A stretch of 64,000 bases of DNA from Thioclava electrotropha. GTDB lineage: Bacteria > Pseudomonadota > Alphaproteobacteria > Rhodobacterales > Rhodobacteraceae. The translations under genes and the position numbers were made by a program. The stretch covers positions 2,212,001 to 2,276,000 of the forward strand of contig NZ_CP053562.1 in the NCBI RefSeq assembly GCF_002085925.2, given 5' to 3'. Below, one piece after another: positions 39,260 through 52,094 of this stretch. Under the pieces are notes generated by a model. It did no database searches, was not told the origin of the DNA, and saw nothing but the letters and a program-made list of their open reading frames with translations. The number at the start of each line of letters is the position of its first letter. The first letter of the stretch is position 1.

Positions 39260-39688
39260 ATGAGCGACACCGATCTGATCAAGCTCTATTCGCAGCGTAT
39301 TCTGGCGCTCGCCGCCGATATGCCGGGCACCGATCCGCTCCCCGAGCCCGATGTGACCGTGCGCAAGCGCGCGCCGCTTTGCGGCTCCACGGTCGAAGTC
39401 TCGCTGACTTGCGCGGACGGCCGCGTGACCGGCTATAGCCAGACCGTGCATGCCTGCGCGCTGGGTCAGGCTTCGGCTGCAATTTTCGGAGCGCAGGTGG
39501 TGGGCCGCACGCGTGACGAGGTCGCGAATCTGCGCGACCAGTTGGCCGAGATGCTCAAGGGCGGCCCCGTCCCCGATGCGCCTTTCGGCGAGTATGAGGT
39601 TCTGCAAGCCGCGCGCGACTATCCCAACCGTCATGGCTCAATCCTGCTCGCCCCCGAGGCCACGCTCGAAGCGCTCGAGCAGTGCTGA
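39260..39688 (+). CDS. IscU/NifU-like scaffold protein lacking the third cysteine
   Basis: The 142-residue protein is an IscU-fold protein. RAPLCGSTVEV matches the first ligand loop (E. coli C37), HACALGQASAAI the second (C63), but the third, HCSILAEDA in E. coli IscU, reads HGSILLAPEA: Cys106 is Gly. The Asp that helps release clusters (D39) is also Ser. A Cys is the last residue. It may act as a sulfur or cluster carrier rather than a full scaffold. It is far from the suf operon. GGGGAAAGAG precedes the ATG. Confidence 0.85.
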   Translation: MSDTDLIKLYSQRILALAADMPGTDPLPEPDVTVRKRAPLCGSTVEVSLTCADGRVTGYSQTVHACALGQASAAIFGAQVVGRTRDEVANLRDQLAEMLKGGPVPDAPFGEYEVLQAARDYPNRHGSILLAPEATLEALEQC

Positions 39689-39713
39689 GCCGCTAACCTC
39701 TCTTCCTCGCGAT

Positions 39714-39745
39714 GAAAAAAGCCGCCACTCGAAAGAGCGGCGGCT
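39714..39745 (-). terminator. Terminator of the 40-aa gene / sRNA candidate
   Basis: On the minus strand AGCCGCC and GGCGGCT pair, continuing after one mismatch into CTC/GAG around a tetraloop, followed by six T (A run at 39715-39720). It may also stop the plus-strand scaffold gene. Confidence 0.85.
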
Positions 39746-39854
39746 GAAGTTGCGCTTTACGGACAGGCGGGCCTGGGGGACAGGCGAAGCCGCGGGTTTG
39801 GGACAGGTGCGGCAGCCAAAAAGCGCGAGGCAGTAACGATGAGACAGGTCGGGC
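39746..39854 (-). ncRNA. Candidate 3'-UTR small RNA with repeated CCUGUCC
   Basis: Between the stop of the 40-aa gene and the terminator, the minus strand carries CCTGTCC three times and CCTGTCT once (plus-strand GACAGG units starting at 39763, 39780, 39803 and 39844). The repeats are unpaired-looking and close to a strong terminator. Rhodobacter CcsR-type RNAs also follow a small ORF and repeat a C-rich motif (CCUCCUCCC); this motif is different. Inference only. Confidence 0.35.
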
Positions 39855-39977
39855 TTAGAGGAGCCCCGGCAGCCAAAGCGCCATGATGAAGCTTGCGCAA
39901 AGCGCGATGCCCCCCACGGCGTCGGCCAGCAAAGTGCTGTGATTGCGGTCGAGAAGTTCCTTGATTTCCTTGGCCAT
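39855..39977 (-). CDS. 40-aa single-helix membrane protein
   Basis: MAKEIKELLDRNHSTLLADA is followed by one membrane helix (VGGIALCASFIMALWLPGLL) and the stop. GGAGGT lies 5 nt before the ATG, one of the best SDs in the window. Codon use fits real genes. I do not recognise a family. It has its own terminator, and the ~110-nt 3' UTR carries a repeated motif. Confidence 0.75.
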   Translation of the reverse strand: MAKEIKELLDRNHSTLLADAVGGIALCASFIMALWLPGLL

Positions 39978-40089
39978 CTGGCACCTCCATTCCCTCTGTT
40001 GCTACTTTGTTCTCACAGTTGACGTGGCGTGTAAAGAACTTTTTAGGAACATTTGAGAACACTAGGGGAGAATGTGAGTCGAACGGGGC

Positions 40090-44372
<4,283 letters not shown>

Positions 44373-44390
44373 TCATCGGCTTGAGGGAAC

Positions 44391-45104
44391 TCAGGCACCC
44401 ATAGCGATGCGACGTTCCAACTCGGACGGGTCGGGATCGCGCAGCACATAGCCGCGGCCCCAGACGGTTTCGATGTAATTTTCGCCCTCGGTGGCATCGG
44501 CGAGCTTCTTGCGCAGTTTGCAGATGAAGACGTCGATGATCTTCAATTCGGGTTCATCCATGCCGCCATAGAGGTGGTTGAGAAACATCTCCTTCGTCAG
44601 GGTCGTACCCTTCCGGAGGCTGAGCAGTTCGAGCATTTGGTATTCCTTGCCGGTCAGATGCACCGGCTTGCCGTCGACCTCGACCGTCTTCGCATCGAGA
44701 TTGACCGAAATCTTGCCGGTGCGGATGATCGATTGGGCATGACCTTTGGACCGGCGGATGATCGCGTGAATGCGCGCCACCAGCTCCTCGCGATGGAACG
44801 GCTTCGTCATGTAGTCATCGGCGCCGAAGCCGAATCCCTTGATCTTGTTCTCGGTGTCGTCCGCGCCGGTGAGAATCAGGATCGGCGTGTCGATCTTGGC
44901 CAGACGCAATTGCCGCAGCACCTCGTGCCCGTTCATGTCGGGAAGATTGAGGTCAAGAAGGATCAGATCGTAATCGTAGAGCTTCGCGAGATCGATTCCC
45001 TCCTCCCCCAGATCGGTGCAGTAGACGTTGAGATTCGCGTGCGTCAGCATCAACTCGATGCTGCGCGACGTCGTCGGGTCGTCTTCCACCAATAAAATCC
45101 GCAT
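44391..45104 (-). CDS. ctrA: Cell-cycle response regulator CtrA
   Basis: The 237-residue OmpR-class regulator has a receiver domain with phospho-acceptor D51 ([13 protein letters not shown]) and an output domain containing [25 protein letters not shown], which is highly characteristic of CtrA. In Rhodobacterales CtrA controls motility and gene transfer agents more than viability. A TTAA-N7-TTAC box lies ~55-70 bp upstream of the start. The sciP gene is directly upstream on the same strand. Confidence 0.97.
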   Translation of the reverse strand: MRILLVEDDPTTSRSIELMLTHANLNVYCTDLGEEGIDLAKLYDYDLILLDLNLPDMNGHEVLRQLRLAKIDTPILILTGADDTENKIKGFGFGADDYMTKPFHREELVARIHAIIRRSKGHAQSIIRTGKISVNLDAKTVEVDGKPVHLTGKEYQMLELLSLRKGTTLTKEMFLNHLYGGMDEPELKIIDVFICKLRKKLADATEGENYIETVWGRGYVLRDPDPSELERRIAMGA

Positions 45105-45157
45105 CCTGGGTTCTCCGCATTAATCCCTCGATAGGGGTCGAGACTTACACCAAATGG

Positions 45158-45172
45158 TTAACACCGGGTTAC
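45158..45172. promoter_or_regulatory. CtrA-type box upstream of ctrA
   Basis: TTAA-CACCGGG-TTAC has the TTAA-N7-TTAA form of CtrA sites with one mismatch. Position, between sciP and ctrA and ~54 bp upstream of the ctrA start, suggests autoregulation. Confidence 0.5.
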
Positions 45173-45199
45173 CTTGTCACGTTTCCGTTACGTCGCAAT

Positions 45200-45478
45200 C
45201 TAAAGTTGTTTCAACTTTTGGATCGCGGTGACTTTAAGGCCTTGAATCCCGTGCCTTTCGACGCCCTCGATCCAAAGATCCAATTCTTCGTCAGAGAGCG
45301 CGTAACGCTCCAGAACCTCGTCGCGGGCGATCAACCCATGCGCGACCGCCTGCACGATCACCGCTTTCCGGCTCGCCACCCATCGTCGGGTTTTCGGAGA
45401 GGGCAGATCCGCGCGCGTCAGGATCGTGCCGTCGGCGAGGGTCACCGCGCGCGGACCATCGACTTTCTTGAGATACAT
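45200..45478 (-). CDS. sciP: CtrA inhibitor SciP (DUF1153)
   Basis: The 92-residue protein has TLADGTILTRADLPSPKTRRWVASRKAVIVQAV and RYALSDEELDLWIEGVERHGIQGLKVT, the DUF1153/SciP pattern with a helix-turn-helix. In Caulobacter SciP binds CtrA and blocks its activation of transcription. Here the gene lies 95 bp upstream of ctrA on the same strand. A CtrA-like box is found ~50 bp upstream of the sciP start. Confidence 0.93.
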   Translation of the reverse strand: MYLKKVDGPRAVTLADGTILTRADLPSPKTRRWVASRKAVIVQAVAHGLIARDEVLERYALSDEELDLWIEGVERHGIQGLKVTAIQKLKQL

Positions 45479-45528
45479 GGGCTCACCCCTTCAAGCTCTT
45501 CACGCCGGCCACACTGGCGCGCGGGCCC

Positions 45529-45543
45529 TTAACACTGCGTGAA
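45529..45543. promoter_or_regulatory. CtrA-like box upstream of sciP
   Basis: TTAA-CACTGCG-TGAA fits TTAA-N7-TTAA with one mismatch. It lies between the divergent sciP and mnmA genes. In Caulobacter sciP is a CtrA target, so the position makes sense. Confidence 0.35.
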
Positions 45544-45551
45544 ACGCGGGG

Positions 45552-45579
45552 TTGAGAGTGGGTCGCATTTTCCTATATT
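45552..45579 (+). promoter_or_regulatory. Candidate mnmA promoter
   Basis: TTGAGA (45552-45557), 16-bp spacer and TATATT (45574-45579) lie 30 bp before the mnmA ATG. The expected transcript start is near 45586. Confidence 0.5.
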
Positions 45580-45609
45580 GCTGCACGTCTCGTTAAAGGA
45601 CGCTTCATC

Positions 45610-46746
45610 ATGCCCAAGGATCAGCCGCTCAATTCGCTCGGTTTCGCCAAACCGCCCGCGGACACCCGCGTCGTCGTCGCCATGTCGGGCGGCGTCGATA
45701 GCTCGGTCGTGGCCGCCAAACTGGCCGAGGAAGGCTATGACGTGGTGGGCGTGACGCTGCAGCTTTACGACCACGGTGCGGCGCTGGCCAAGAAAGGCGC
45801 GTGCTGCGCCGGGCAGGATATCCACGACGCGCGCCGCGTGGCCGAGGAAATGGGCTTTCCGCATTACGTGCTCGATTACGAGAACACCTTCCGCGAGGCG
45901 GTGATCGACGAATTCGCCGACGCCTATCTTGGCGGCGCGACGCCGGTGCCCTGCATCCGCTGCAACGAGCGCGTGAAGTTCAAGGACCTGCTGGAGACGG
46001 CGAAGGACCTCGACGCTGATTGCATGGCGACGGGCCATTACATCCAGCGCAAGGACGGTGCGGCCGGGCCCGAGCTGCATTGCGCGGCCGATGCGAACCG
46101 CGATCAGAGCTATTTCCTGTTCTCGACCACGCCCGAGCAGCTCGATTACCTGCGCTTCCCGCTGGGCCACCTGCCCTCGAAGGATGCGACGCGGGAACTG
46201 GCAGCGAAATACGGGCTGGCGGTGGCCGACAAGCCCGACAGTCAGGATATCTGCTTCGTGCCGAACGGGAATTACGCGAGCGTCATCGAGAAGCTGCGTC
46301 CCGGCGCGGCCGATCCCGGCGATATCGTGGACATGGAGGGCAATGTCCTCGGCCAGCATCGCGGCGTGATCCATTACACGATCGGCCAGCGGCGCGGGCT
46401 CGGCATCGGCGGGCTCGAAGACCCGCTCTATGTGGTGAAGCTCGATCCCGACACCCGCCACGTGGTCGTCGGCCCGAAAGAGGCGCTGTCCACCCGCACC
46501 ATCCCGGTGCGCGAGATCAACTGGCTGGGCGACGAGCCCTTCACCTCGCGCAAGGAATGGCACCTGAAGGTCAAGGTCCGCTCGACCCGCCCACCGCGCG
46601 AAGCGATCATCCGGCCCATCTCGGAAACCGAGGCGGAAGTCGAACTGGTCGTGCCGGAGGAAGGCGTCAGCCCCGGTCAGGCCTGCGTATTCTACGCGCC
46701 CGAAGACAGCCGCATCTTCGGCGGTGGCTGGATCTACAAGAAGTAA
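45610..46746 (+). CDS. mnmA: tRNA-specific 2-thiouridylase MnmA
   Basis: The 378-residue protein has the PP-loop SGGVDSSV (~25-32), catalytic cysteines in [10 protein letters not shown] and [11 protein letters not shown], and the C-terminal beta-barrel ending FGGGWIYKK. It inserts sulfur at U34 of tRNA-Lys/Glu/Gln. Sulfur must come from a desulfurase, so the Fe-S operon at 11-20 kb is a functional partner. Confidence 0.97.
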   Translation: MPKDQPLNSLGFAKPPADTRVVVAMSGGVDSSVVAAKLAEEGYDVVGVTLQLYDHGAALAKKGACCAGQDIHDARRVAEEMGFPHYVLDYENTFREAVIDEFADAYLGGATPVPCIRCNERVKFKDLLETAKDLDADCMATGHYIQRKDGAAGPELHCAADANRDQSYFLFSTTPEQLDYLRFPLGHLPSKDATRELAAKYGLAVADKPDSQDICFVPNGNYASVIEKLRPGAADPGDIVDMEGNVLGQHRGVIHYTIGQRRGLGIGGLEDPLYVVKLDPDTRHVVVGPKEALSTRTIPVREINWLGDEPFTSRKEWHLKVKVRSTRPPREAIIRPISETEAEVELVVPEEGVSPGQACVFYAPEDSRIFGGGWIYKK

Positions 46747-46775
46747 GCGCCGAACAGGCCTGCACACAGCACTGC

Positions 46776-46803
46776 GCGCGGCGAGCCCACCAGCTTGCCG
46801 CGC
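46776..46803. terminator. Hairpin between mnmA and the phasin-like gene
   Basis: GCGCGGC (46776-46782) pairs with GCCGCGC (46797-46803); GAG/CTT can extend it with a wobble. It lies between convergent genes, without a T run on either side. Confidence 0.35.
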
Positions 46804-46873
46804 CTAACTATCTGTCGGATCACTCAGACCGGCACGTCTCCGAGGCTCACCCCGTGCTTGCCGACCCGAGTCG

Positions 46874-47245
46874 TCACTTTTTTCCGACCGCCTTGGCGAG
46901 CGCTTCGCCCTCTTCGGTGGCCGAGCGCACCGCGCGCTCCGCAATCCCAGTCATCGAGGTTGCGAGCTTCGTCATCTCGGCGGTGTAATCGCTGGCCGTG
47001 CGCTGCCAGAATTCGCCCCAGAGGCTCATCGCGCGCATCGGATCGGGCGTTTCCGCCAACTGAGTGACCATCTCCTGGTCGCGCTCGAAGCGGGTCTTCA
47101 GAAACTCGAGCAGCTCGATATTCTGCGCGATCATCGATTCCATCATCTTGAGCTGCGGTGCCATCACCGAGCTTACCGACCCCATATCCGGCACTGGCAT
47201 ACAGCCAGCCATGTTCATACCGGGTGCGGATTTCTTCTGTGCCAT
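46874..47245 (-). CDS. Phasin-like protein
   Basis: The 123-residue protein is almost wholly helical after a Met-rich N-terminus (MNMAGCMPVPDMG): a long amphipathic stretch LKMMESMIAQNIELLEFLKTR and a C-terminal DYTAEMTKLATSMTGIAERAV. This composition and length fit granule-coating phasins. phaC lies 2.7 kb away. GGGAGG precedes the ATG at 47245. It could instead be an unrelated helical protein; the phasin call rests on pattern, not on a search. Confidence 0.7.
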   Translation of the reverse strand: MAQKKSAPGMNMAGCMPVPDMGSVSSVMAPQLKMMESMIAQNIELLEFLKTRFERDQEMVTQLAETPDPMRAMSLWGEFWQRTASDYTAEMTKLATSMTGIAERAVRSATEEGEALAKAVGKK

Positions 47246-47287
47246 GTCAGCCTCCCTTGTGACTGGATGGCGCGAGCGTAGCATGGG

Positions 47288-47297
47288 TGCGGCGCAG
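47288..47297. promoter_or_regulatory. Weak PhaR-like site upstream of phasin-like gene
   Basis: TGC-GGC-GCAG fits three quarters of CTGC-N3-GCAG (the first base is G). It lies 43-52 bp upstream of the phasin-like start, the same spacing as the better palindrome upstream of the patatin gene. Confidence 0.25.
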
Positions 47298-47416
47298 AGC
47301 GTTTGATTTGGAACAATCGCAGCGCGAAAAGCTTGGCTCAGGGCAAATGCCGAAAATTTGGGCCGAGAACGCGCGCCCGCGTATGCATTTCAAGCGTTAG
47401 CGTAAGAGAAGGACCG

Positions 47417-48418
47417 ATGGCCGAGCCGCTTCTGATCCCGCGCCCCGAGGGGCTCTACTGCCCTAGCGGCAACTTCTACATCGACCCGAGTCGCCCCGTG
47501 GCGCGCGCGCTGATCACGCACGGCCATGCCGATCACGCGCGCGCAGGCCACGGGCATGTGCTGGCCACGCGCCAGACGCTGGAGATCATGGCGATCCGCT
47601 ATGGCGAGGATTTCGCGGGGCAGCGGCAGGCCTATGAGGGACCGCTCTCCGTAGGCGGCGTGGATGTCAGCTTTCACCCGGCTGGCCATGTTCTCGGCTC
47701 CGCGCAGATCGCGATCACACATCGCGGCCAGCGGATCGTGGCGTCGGGCGATTACGCCCGCGTGGCAAATCCCTCCTGCGCGCCCTTCGAGCCGGTGCCC
47801 TGCGATACGTTCATCACCGAGGCGACCTTCGCGCTGCCGGTCTTCAAGCATCCCGACCCGGCTGACGAGATGGCCAAGCTCATGGCTTCGATGCGGGCCG
47901 CGCCGGAGCGGCCGCATCTGGTGGGCGCCTATGCGCTGGGCAAGGCGCAGCGGGTGATCATGCTCGCGCGCGAGGCGGGCTATGACGCGCCGATCTACAT
48001 CCACGGCGCGCTGCAGCGGCTTTGCGACTATCATATCGAGCAGGGCATCCCCTTGGGCGATCTGCGCCCCGCCACGATGGACAAGGCAGAGGCGCGGGCG
48101 TTGCGCGAGGCGCTGGTGATCGCGCCGCCCTCGGCCTTTTCCTCGCCTTGGGTGCAGCGCTTCGCCGATCCGGTGATCTCTTTCGCCTCGGGCTGGATGC
48201 AGATCCGGGCGCGCGCCCGCCAGCGCGGCGTCGAACTGCCGCTGGTGATCTCGGACCATATCGACTGGGTGGACCTGACGCGCACGGTGCGCGAGGTCGA
48301 TCCGTCCGAGCTGTGGATCACCCATGGCCGCGAGGAGGCGCTGATGCGCTGGGCCGAACTGGAGGGCCGCGTCGCCCGTCCACTGCACCTCGTGGGCTAC
48401 GAGGAGGAGCCGGAATGA
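47417..48418 (+). CDS. Ligase-associated metallo-beta-lactamase exonuclease
   Basis: The 333-residue MBL/beta-CASP nuclease (once called mRNA 3'-end processing factor-like) has the metal motif THGHADHA (~34-41), FHPAGHVLGSAQI and SGDY. It belongs to the family found beside ATP-dependent ligases and Lhr-type helicases. The ATG at 47417 follows GAAGGA. Its stop overlaps the ligase start (ATGA), so the pair is coupled. It likely trims DNA 3' ends in repair. Confidence 0.92.
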   Translation: MAEPLLIPRPEGLYCPSGNFYIDPSRPVARALITHGHADHARAGHGHVLATRQTLEIMAIRYGEDFAGQRQAYEGPLSVGGVDVSFHPAGHVLGSAQIAITHRGQRIVASGDYARVANPSCAPFEPVPCDTFITEATFALPVFKHPDPADEMAKLMASMRAAPERPHLVGAYALGKAQRVIMLAREAGYDAPIYIHGALQRLCDYHIEQGIPLGDLRPATMDKAEARALREALVIAPPSAFSSPWVQRFADPVISFASGWMQIRARARQRGVELPLVISDHIDWVDLTRTVREVDPSELWITHGREEALMRWAELEGRVARPLHLVGYEEEPE

Positions 48419-49989
48419 AAGCCTTCGCGGTCCTTCTCGAACGGCTCGCCTTCACGCCGGGGCGCAATGCCAAGCTCGACGTGCTGGCCGATTACCTGCG
48501 CCATGCGCCCGACCCCGAACGCGGCTATGCGCTGGCGGCCCTGACCGGAGAGCTGGAGCTGGGCCGCGCGCAGCCTGCGGTCCTGCGCGCGATGGTGGGC
48601 GAACGGGTCGATCCCGAGCTGTTCGCGCTGTCCTATGACTACGTGGGCGATCTGGCCGAGACGATCGCGCTGATCTGGCCGCAGGAGAATACGGCCCAGG
48701 ACGTCGATCTGGTGGAAATCGTCGAGACCTTGCAGGACACGCCGAAAACCCGCGTCGGGCCGTTGATCGCGGGTTGGCTGGACCGGCTTGAGCCCTCGGA
48801 ACGCTATGCGCTGCTGAAACTCGCGACCGGCGGGCTGCGCGTCGGGGTCTCGGCGCGGCTCGCGCGGGTGGCTCTGGCTTCCGTGGGCGCGCCGGAGCTG
48901 GAGGAGATCGAGGAAATCTGGCACGGGCTCTCGCCGCCCTATCAGCCGCTTTTCGACTGGATCGAGGGTGGCGAGAAGCCCGAGCGCGCGGGCCTCGCGC
49001 CGTTCCGGCCGGTGATGTTGTCGACGCCGACCGATCTCGACGCGCTGACCGGCCTGCCGCCGGGCAATTTCGCCGCGGAATGGAAATGGGACGGCATCCG
49101 GGTGCAGGCCGTGGCGGAGGGCGGCGAGCGGCGGCTCTATTCGCGCACCGGCGAGGATATCTCCGGCGCCTTTCCCGATGTGGTTGCGCATATGGGGTTC
49201 GAGGGCGCGCTCGATGGCGAGTTGATCGTGCGGCGCGGCGATCAGGTCGCGCCCTTCGGCGATCTGCAAAAGCGGCTCGGGCGGAAGTCTCCGGGCAAGG
49301 CGATGCTGGCCTCGCATCCGGCGGCGCTGCGCCTCTACGACATCCTCATCGAGGGCGAGGAGGACCTGCGTCCCCTGCCCTTCGACACCCGCCGCACGCG
49401 GCTGGAGGCCTTCGTGGCCGAACTGAACTCCGACCGCTTCGACGTCTCGGAGCTGCTGCCTTTCGAGACGTGGGACGACCTCGCCGCCCTTCGCGAAGAA
49501 CCGCCCGAAGTGGTGATCGAAGGCGTGATGCTCAAACGCCGCGACACGCCCTATATGGCAGGCCGCCCCAAGGGGCCGTGGTTCAAGTGGAAACGCGACC
49601 CGCGCATCATCGATGCGGTGATCCTGTATGCGCAACGCGGGCATGGCAAACGCTCGGGTTTCTATTCCGATTTCACCTTCGGCGTCTGGGACGGCGAGCG
49701 GCTCGTGCCCGTGGGCAAAGCCTATTCCGGCTTCACCGACGAGGAGCTGCGCAAGCTCGACCGCTTCGTGCGCAATCACACGGTGGAGCGCTTCGGCCCG
49801 GTCCGGTCCCTGTCGCCCGATTTGGTGGTGGAGGTCGCCTTCGAGGGGCTCAACCGCTCCACCCGGCACAAATCCGGCGTCGCGATGCGCTTCCCGCGCA
49901 TCTCGCGCATCCGCTGGGACAAGCCCGCAGGCGAGGCCGACCGGATCGAGACGCTGCACGCAATTCTCCCCGAGGTCGAGCAGCCCTAG
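48415..49989 (+). CDS. ATP-dependent DNA ligase (Lhr-associated type)
   Basis: The 524-residue protein has an N-terminal helical DNA-binding domain, adenylation motif I EWKWDGIRVQ (K at ~223), motif IV VIEGVMLKRRDTPY and motif V WFKWKRDP, and a C-terminal OB fold. There is no polymerase or phosphoesterase domain, so it is not LigD. Typical partners are Lhr helicase and PdeM; neither follows. Its stop codon overlaps the convergent phaC stop by four bases. Confidence 0.92.
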   Translation: MKAFAVLLERLAFTPGRNAKLDVLADYLRHAPDPERGYALAALTGELELGRAQPAVLRAMVGERVDPELFALSYDYVGDLAETIALIWPQENTAQDVDLVEIVETLQDTPKTRVGPLIAGWLDRLEPSERYALLKLATGGLRVGVSARLARVALASVGAPELEEIEEIWHGLSPPYQPLFDWIEGGEKPERAGLAPFRPVMLSTPTDLDALTGLPPGNFAAEWKWDGIRVQAVAEGGERRLYSRTGEDISGAFPDVVAHMGFEGALDGELIVRRGDQVAPFGDLQKRLGRKSPGKAMLASHPAALRLYDILIEGEEDLRPLPFDTRRTRLEAFVAELNSDRFDVSELLPFETWDDLAALREEPPEVVIEGVMLKRRDTPYMAGRPKGPWFKWKRDPRIIDAVILYAQRGHGKRSGFYSDFTFGVWDGERLVPVGKAYSGFTDEELRKLDRFVRNHTVERFGPVRSLSPDLVVEVAFEGLNRSTRHKSGVAMRFPRISRIRWDKPAGEADRIETLHAILPEVEQP

Positions 49990-51821
49990 CGGGTCAGCAC
50001 ATAAGATCCCGGCGCATCGCAGAGCGGGCGGTATTTGCGCCCCTTGCCCATGGGCGGCGGCGCGATCTCCTGCCCGTCGCCGGTCTTGCGCAGCCATTTC
50101 GCCCACGGCTCCCACCACGACCCTTCGCGGGGCTCACATTCCGCAGCCCAGTCCGACGCGGAAGGGTGCAGCATACCGGGGCGGTGCTCCATCAAGCGGT
50201 AGCTCGCGCGCGGCGCGCCCGGCGGGCGCACGATCCCGGTATTGTGCCCGCCCGAGACCAGCGCGAAGGTGACGGCGCCCGGCAGCGACCATGTCAGCTT
50301 GAAGACCGAATGCCAGGGCGCGATGTGATCGGTCTGGGTCGCGACGGCGAAAACCGGCGTCTCGATATCCTGCAGGAAGACCGGCGTGCCGCGCGTGTCC
50401 ATCCGCCCCTCGGCAAGATCGTTGTCGAGAAACAGCCGGCGCAGATATTGCGAATGCATCTTGTAGGGCATCCGCGTCGCGTCGTGGCTCCACGAGGCCA
50501 GCGCACCATCCGTCTCGCGCTCGCCCATCAGATAGGTGTGGACCGCCTGCGACCAGATCAGGTCCTTCGATTTGAGCATGGTGAAAGTGCCCGCCATCGC
50601 GGTCTTGTCGAGATAGCCCTCCTCCCACATCATGTCTTCGATCAGGCTGAGCTGGTCTTCATTGGTAAACAGGCTCAACTCCCCGGCCTCGGTGAAATCG
50701 ACCTGTGCCGCCAGCATCGTCAGCGAGGCCAGCCGTTCGTCCCCGTCGCGCGCCATCGCCGCCGCAGCGACCGACAGAAGCGTGCCGCCGAGGCAATAGC
50801 CCAGCCCGTGAACCTTCTCCGCCCCGGTGATCTCGCAGACCGCATCGAGCGCCGCCATCACGCCCTCTTCGCGGTAATCGTCGAAGCCCAGATCGCGGTC
50901 GCCCTCGTCGGGGTTCTTCCACGAGATCGCGAAGACGGTGAAACCCTGCCCCCCGAGCCAGCGGATCAGCGAATTCGTCTCCTCCAGATCGAGGATGTAA
51001 TATTTCATGATCCATGCCGGCACGATCAGCAGCGGCACCGAATGGACCTTCGGCGTGCTGGGCTCGTATTGCAGCAGCTCGATCAGATCGTTGCGCAGCA
51101 CCACCTTGCCCGGCGTCAGCGCGACATCGGTTCCCGGGATCAACGTGGGCTCCGGCTTGGTATCGCCGGTCATCACCTTGACCGCATCCTCGCCCCAGTA
51201 GCGCGCCCCGCGCATGAGGTTCACGCCGCCCTCTTTCAGCGTCTGGGCAAGGACCAGCGGATTGGTCGCGATGAAATTCGTGGGCGACGCCATGTCGAGC
51301 CATTGCCGCGCGTAGAACTGCATCATCTGCTCGTGGCGTGCCTCGACCCCGCGCACATCCGTCGTGGCGTTGTGCCACCATTGCTGGGCATGGAGGAAAC
51401 TCTGCGCATAGAGGGAATAGGGGAACTTCTGCCAATCGGGCGCAGAGAAGCGGCGATCCTGCGGCAGCGGCTCGAGCGGCTGCGCGCCCTCGTCGTCGCT
51501 CCGGTGCGGCGCCATCTCGCGCATCAGGTGCATCCATTTGCGACCCGCCTTCCAGCCCAACTCGGCCTGCTTGCCGGGGCTGAGCGCAAGATGGGTCGCC
51601 CAATCGGAAAACGCGAGCCCGAGCGAAATCGGAGACAGCCCGCCCTCGGCCCGGCCCATCAGCGCGTGGGACAACCGGTCGAGCCGTTCGAACGAGGCCA
51701 GCGCCGCGCTGTGCTCCTCGGCCTGAGGCGTGTCGACCTGTGCGGATTTGCCCGCAGCCTTCCCGGCACCCTTGCCCGTGCCCTTGCGCGGCGGCGTTTT
51801 GTCCCCGGCCATATCCTTCAT
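49986..51821 (-). CDS. phaC: Poly(3-hydroxyalkanoate) synthase, class I
   Basis: The 611-residue protein has the lipase-like box GYCLGG with nucleophile C343, Asp in VATQTDHIAPW and His in VSGGHNTG. The N-terminus is Lys/Gly/Ala-rich (KGTGKGAGKAAGKS). It polymerises 3-hydroxyacyl-CoA, mainly 3-hydroxybutyryl-CoA, on the granule surface. AGGAGG lies before the ATG. No phaZ, phaR, phaA or phaB is adjacent. Confidence 0.96.
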   Translation of the reverse strand: MKDMAGDKTPPRKGTGKGAGKAAGKSAQVDTPQAEEHSAALASFERLDRLSHALMGRAEGGLSPISLGLAFSDWATHLALSPGKQAELGWKAGRKWMHLMREMAPHRSDDEGAQPLEPLPQDRRFSAPDWQKFPYSLYAQSFLHAQQWWHNATTDVRGVEARHEQMMQFYARQWLDMASPTNFIATNPLVLAQTLKEGGVNLMRGARYWGEDAVKVMTGDTKPEPTLIPGTDVALTPGKVVLRNDLIELLQYEPSTPKVHSVPLLIVPAWIMKYYILDLEETNSLIRWLGGQGFTVFAISWKNPDEGDRDLGFDDYREEGVMAALDAVCEITGAEKVHGLGYCLGGTLLSVAAAAMARDGDERLASLTMLAAQVDFTEAGELSLFTNEDQLSLIEDMMWEEGYLDKTAMAGTFTMLKSKDLIWSQAVHTYLMGERETDGALASWSHDATRMPYKMHSQYLRRLFLDNDLAEGRMDTRGTPVFLQDIETPVFAVATQTDHIAPWHSVFKLTWSLPGAVTFALVSGGHNTGIVRPPGAPRASYRLMEHRPGMLHPSASDWAAECEPREGSWWEPWAKWLRKTGDGQEIAPPPMGKGRKYRPLCDAPGSYVLTR

Positions 51822-52094
51822 CCCGCAGCCTCCTAGCGTTGCGATTCCGCGCAGAACTTACCGCAAAAACGATGACAGCGGTTTGACCTGACGCAAGAGA
51901 ACGCGCCCTCGCGACTCTTCACGCAAATAAGAGCCGATCTCACATGGGCGGGAGGCGCTTGAAATATCGGAACTGAGGCATTGCTGCATCGGTTCACCCT
52001 GCACATCTCGAGACGCAAGGGCAAAGGCGAGATGGCAAACCGGGACACGCCACCCTCGAGGACCGCTGTCCACTGCCGATGCCCGACGACATAC

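Noticed and set aside
45105..45200. CcrM (GANTC) methylation control of ctrA
   Set aside because: No GANTC is present in the sciP-ctrA spacer that I can find.
49080..51836. A 918-codon plus-strand frame running through the ligase gene and opposite phaC
   Set aside because: It is a shifted reading of the ligase and the reverse of phaC, both with intact catalytic motifs and proper ends.
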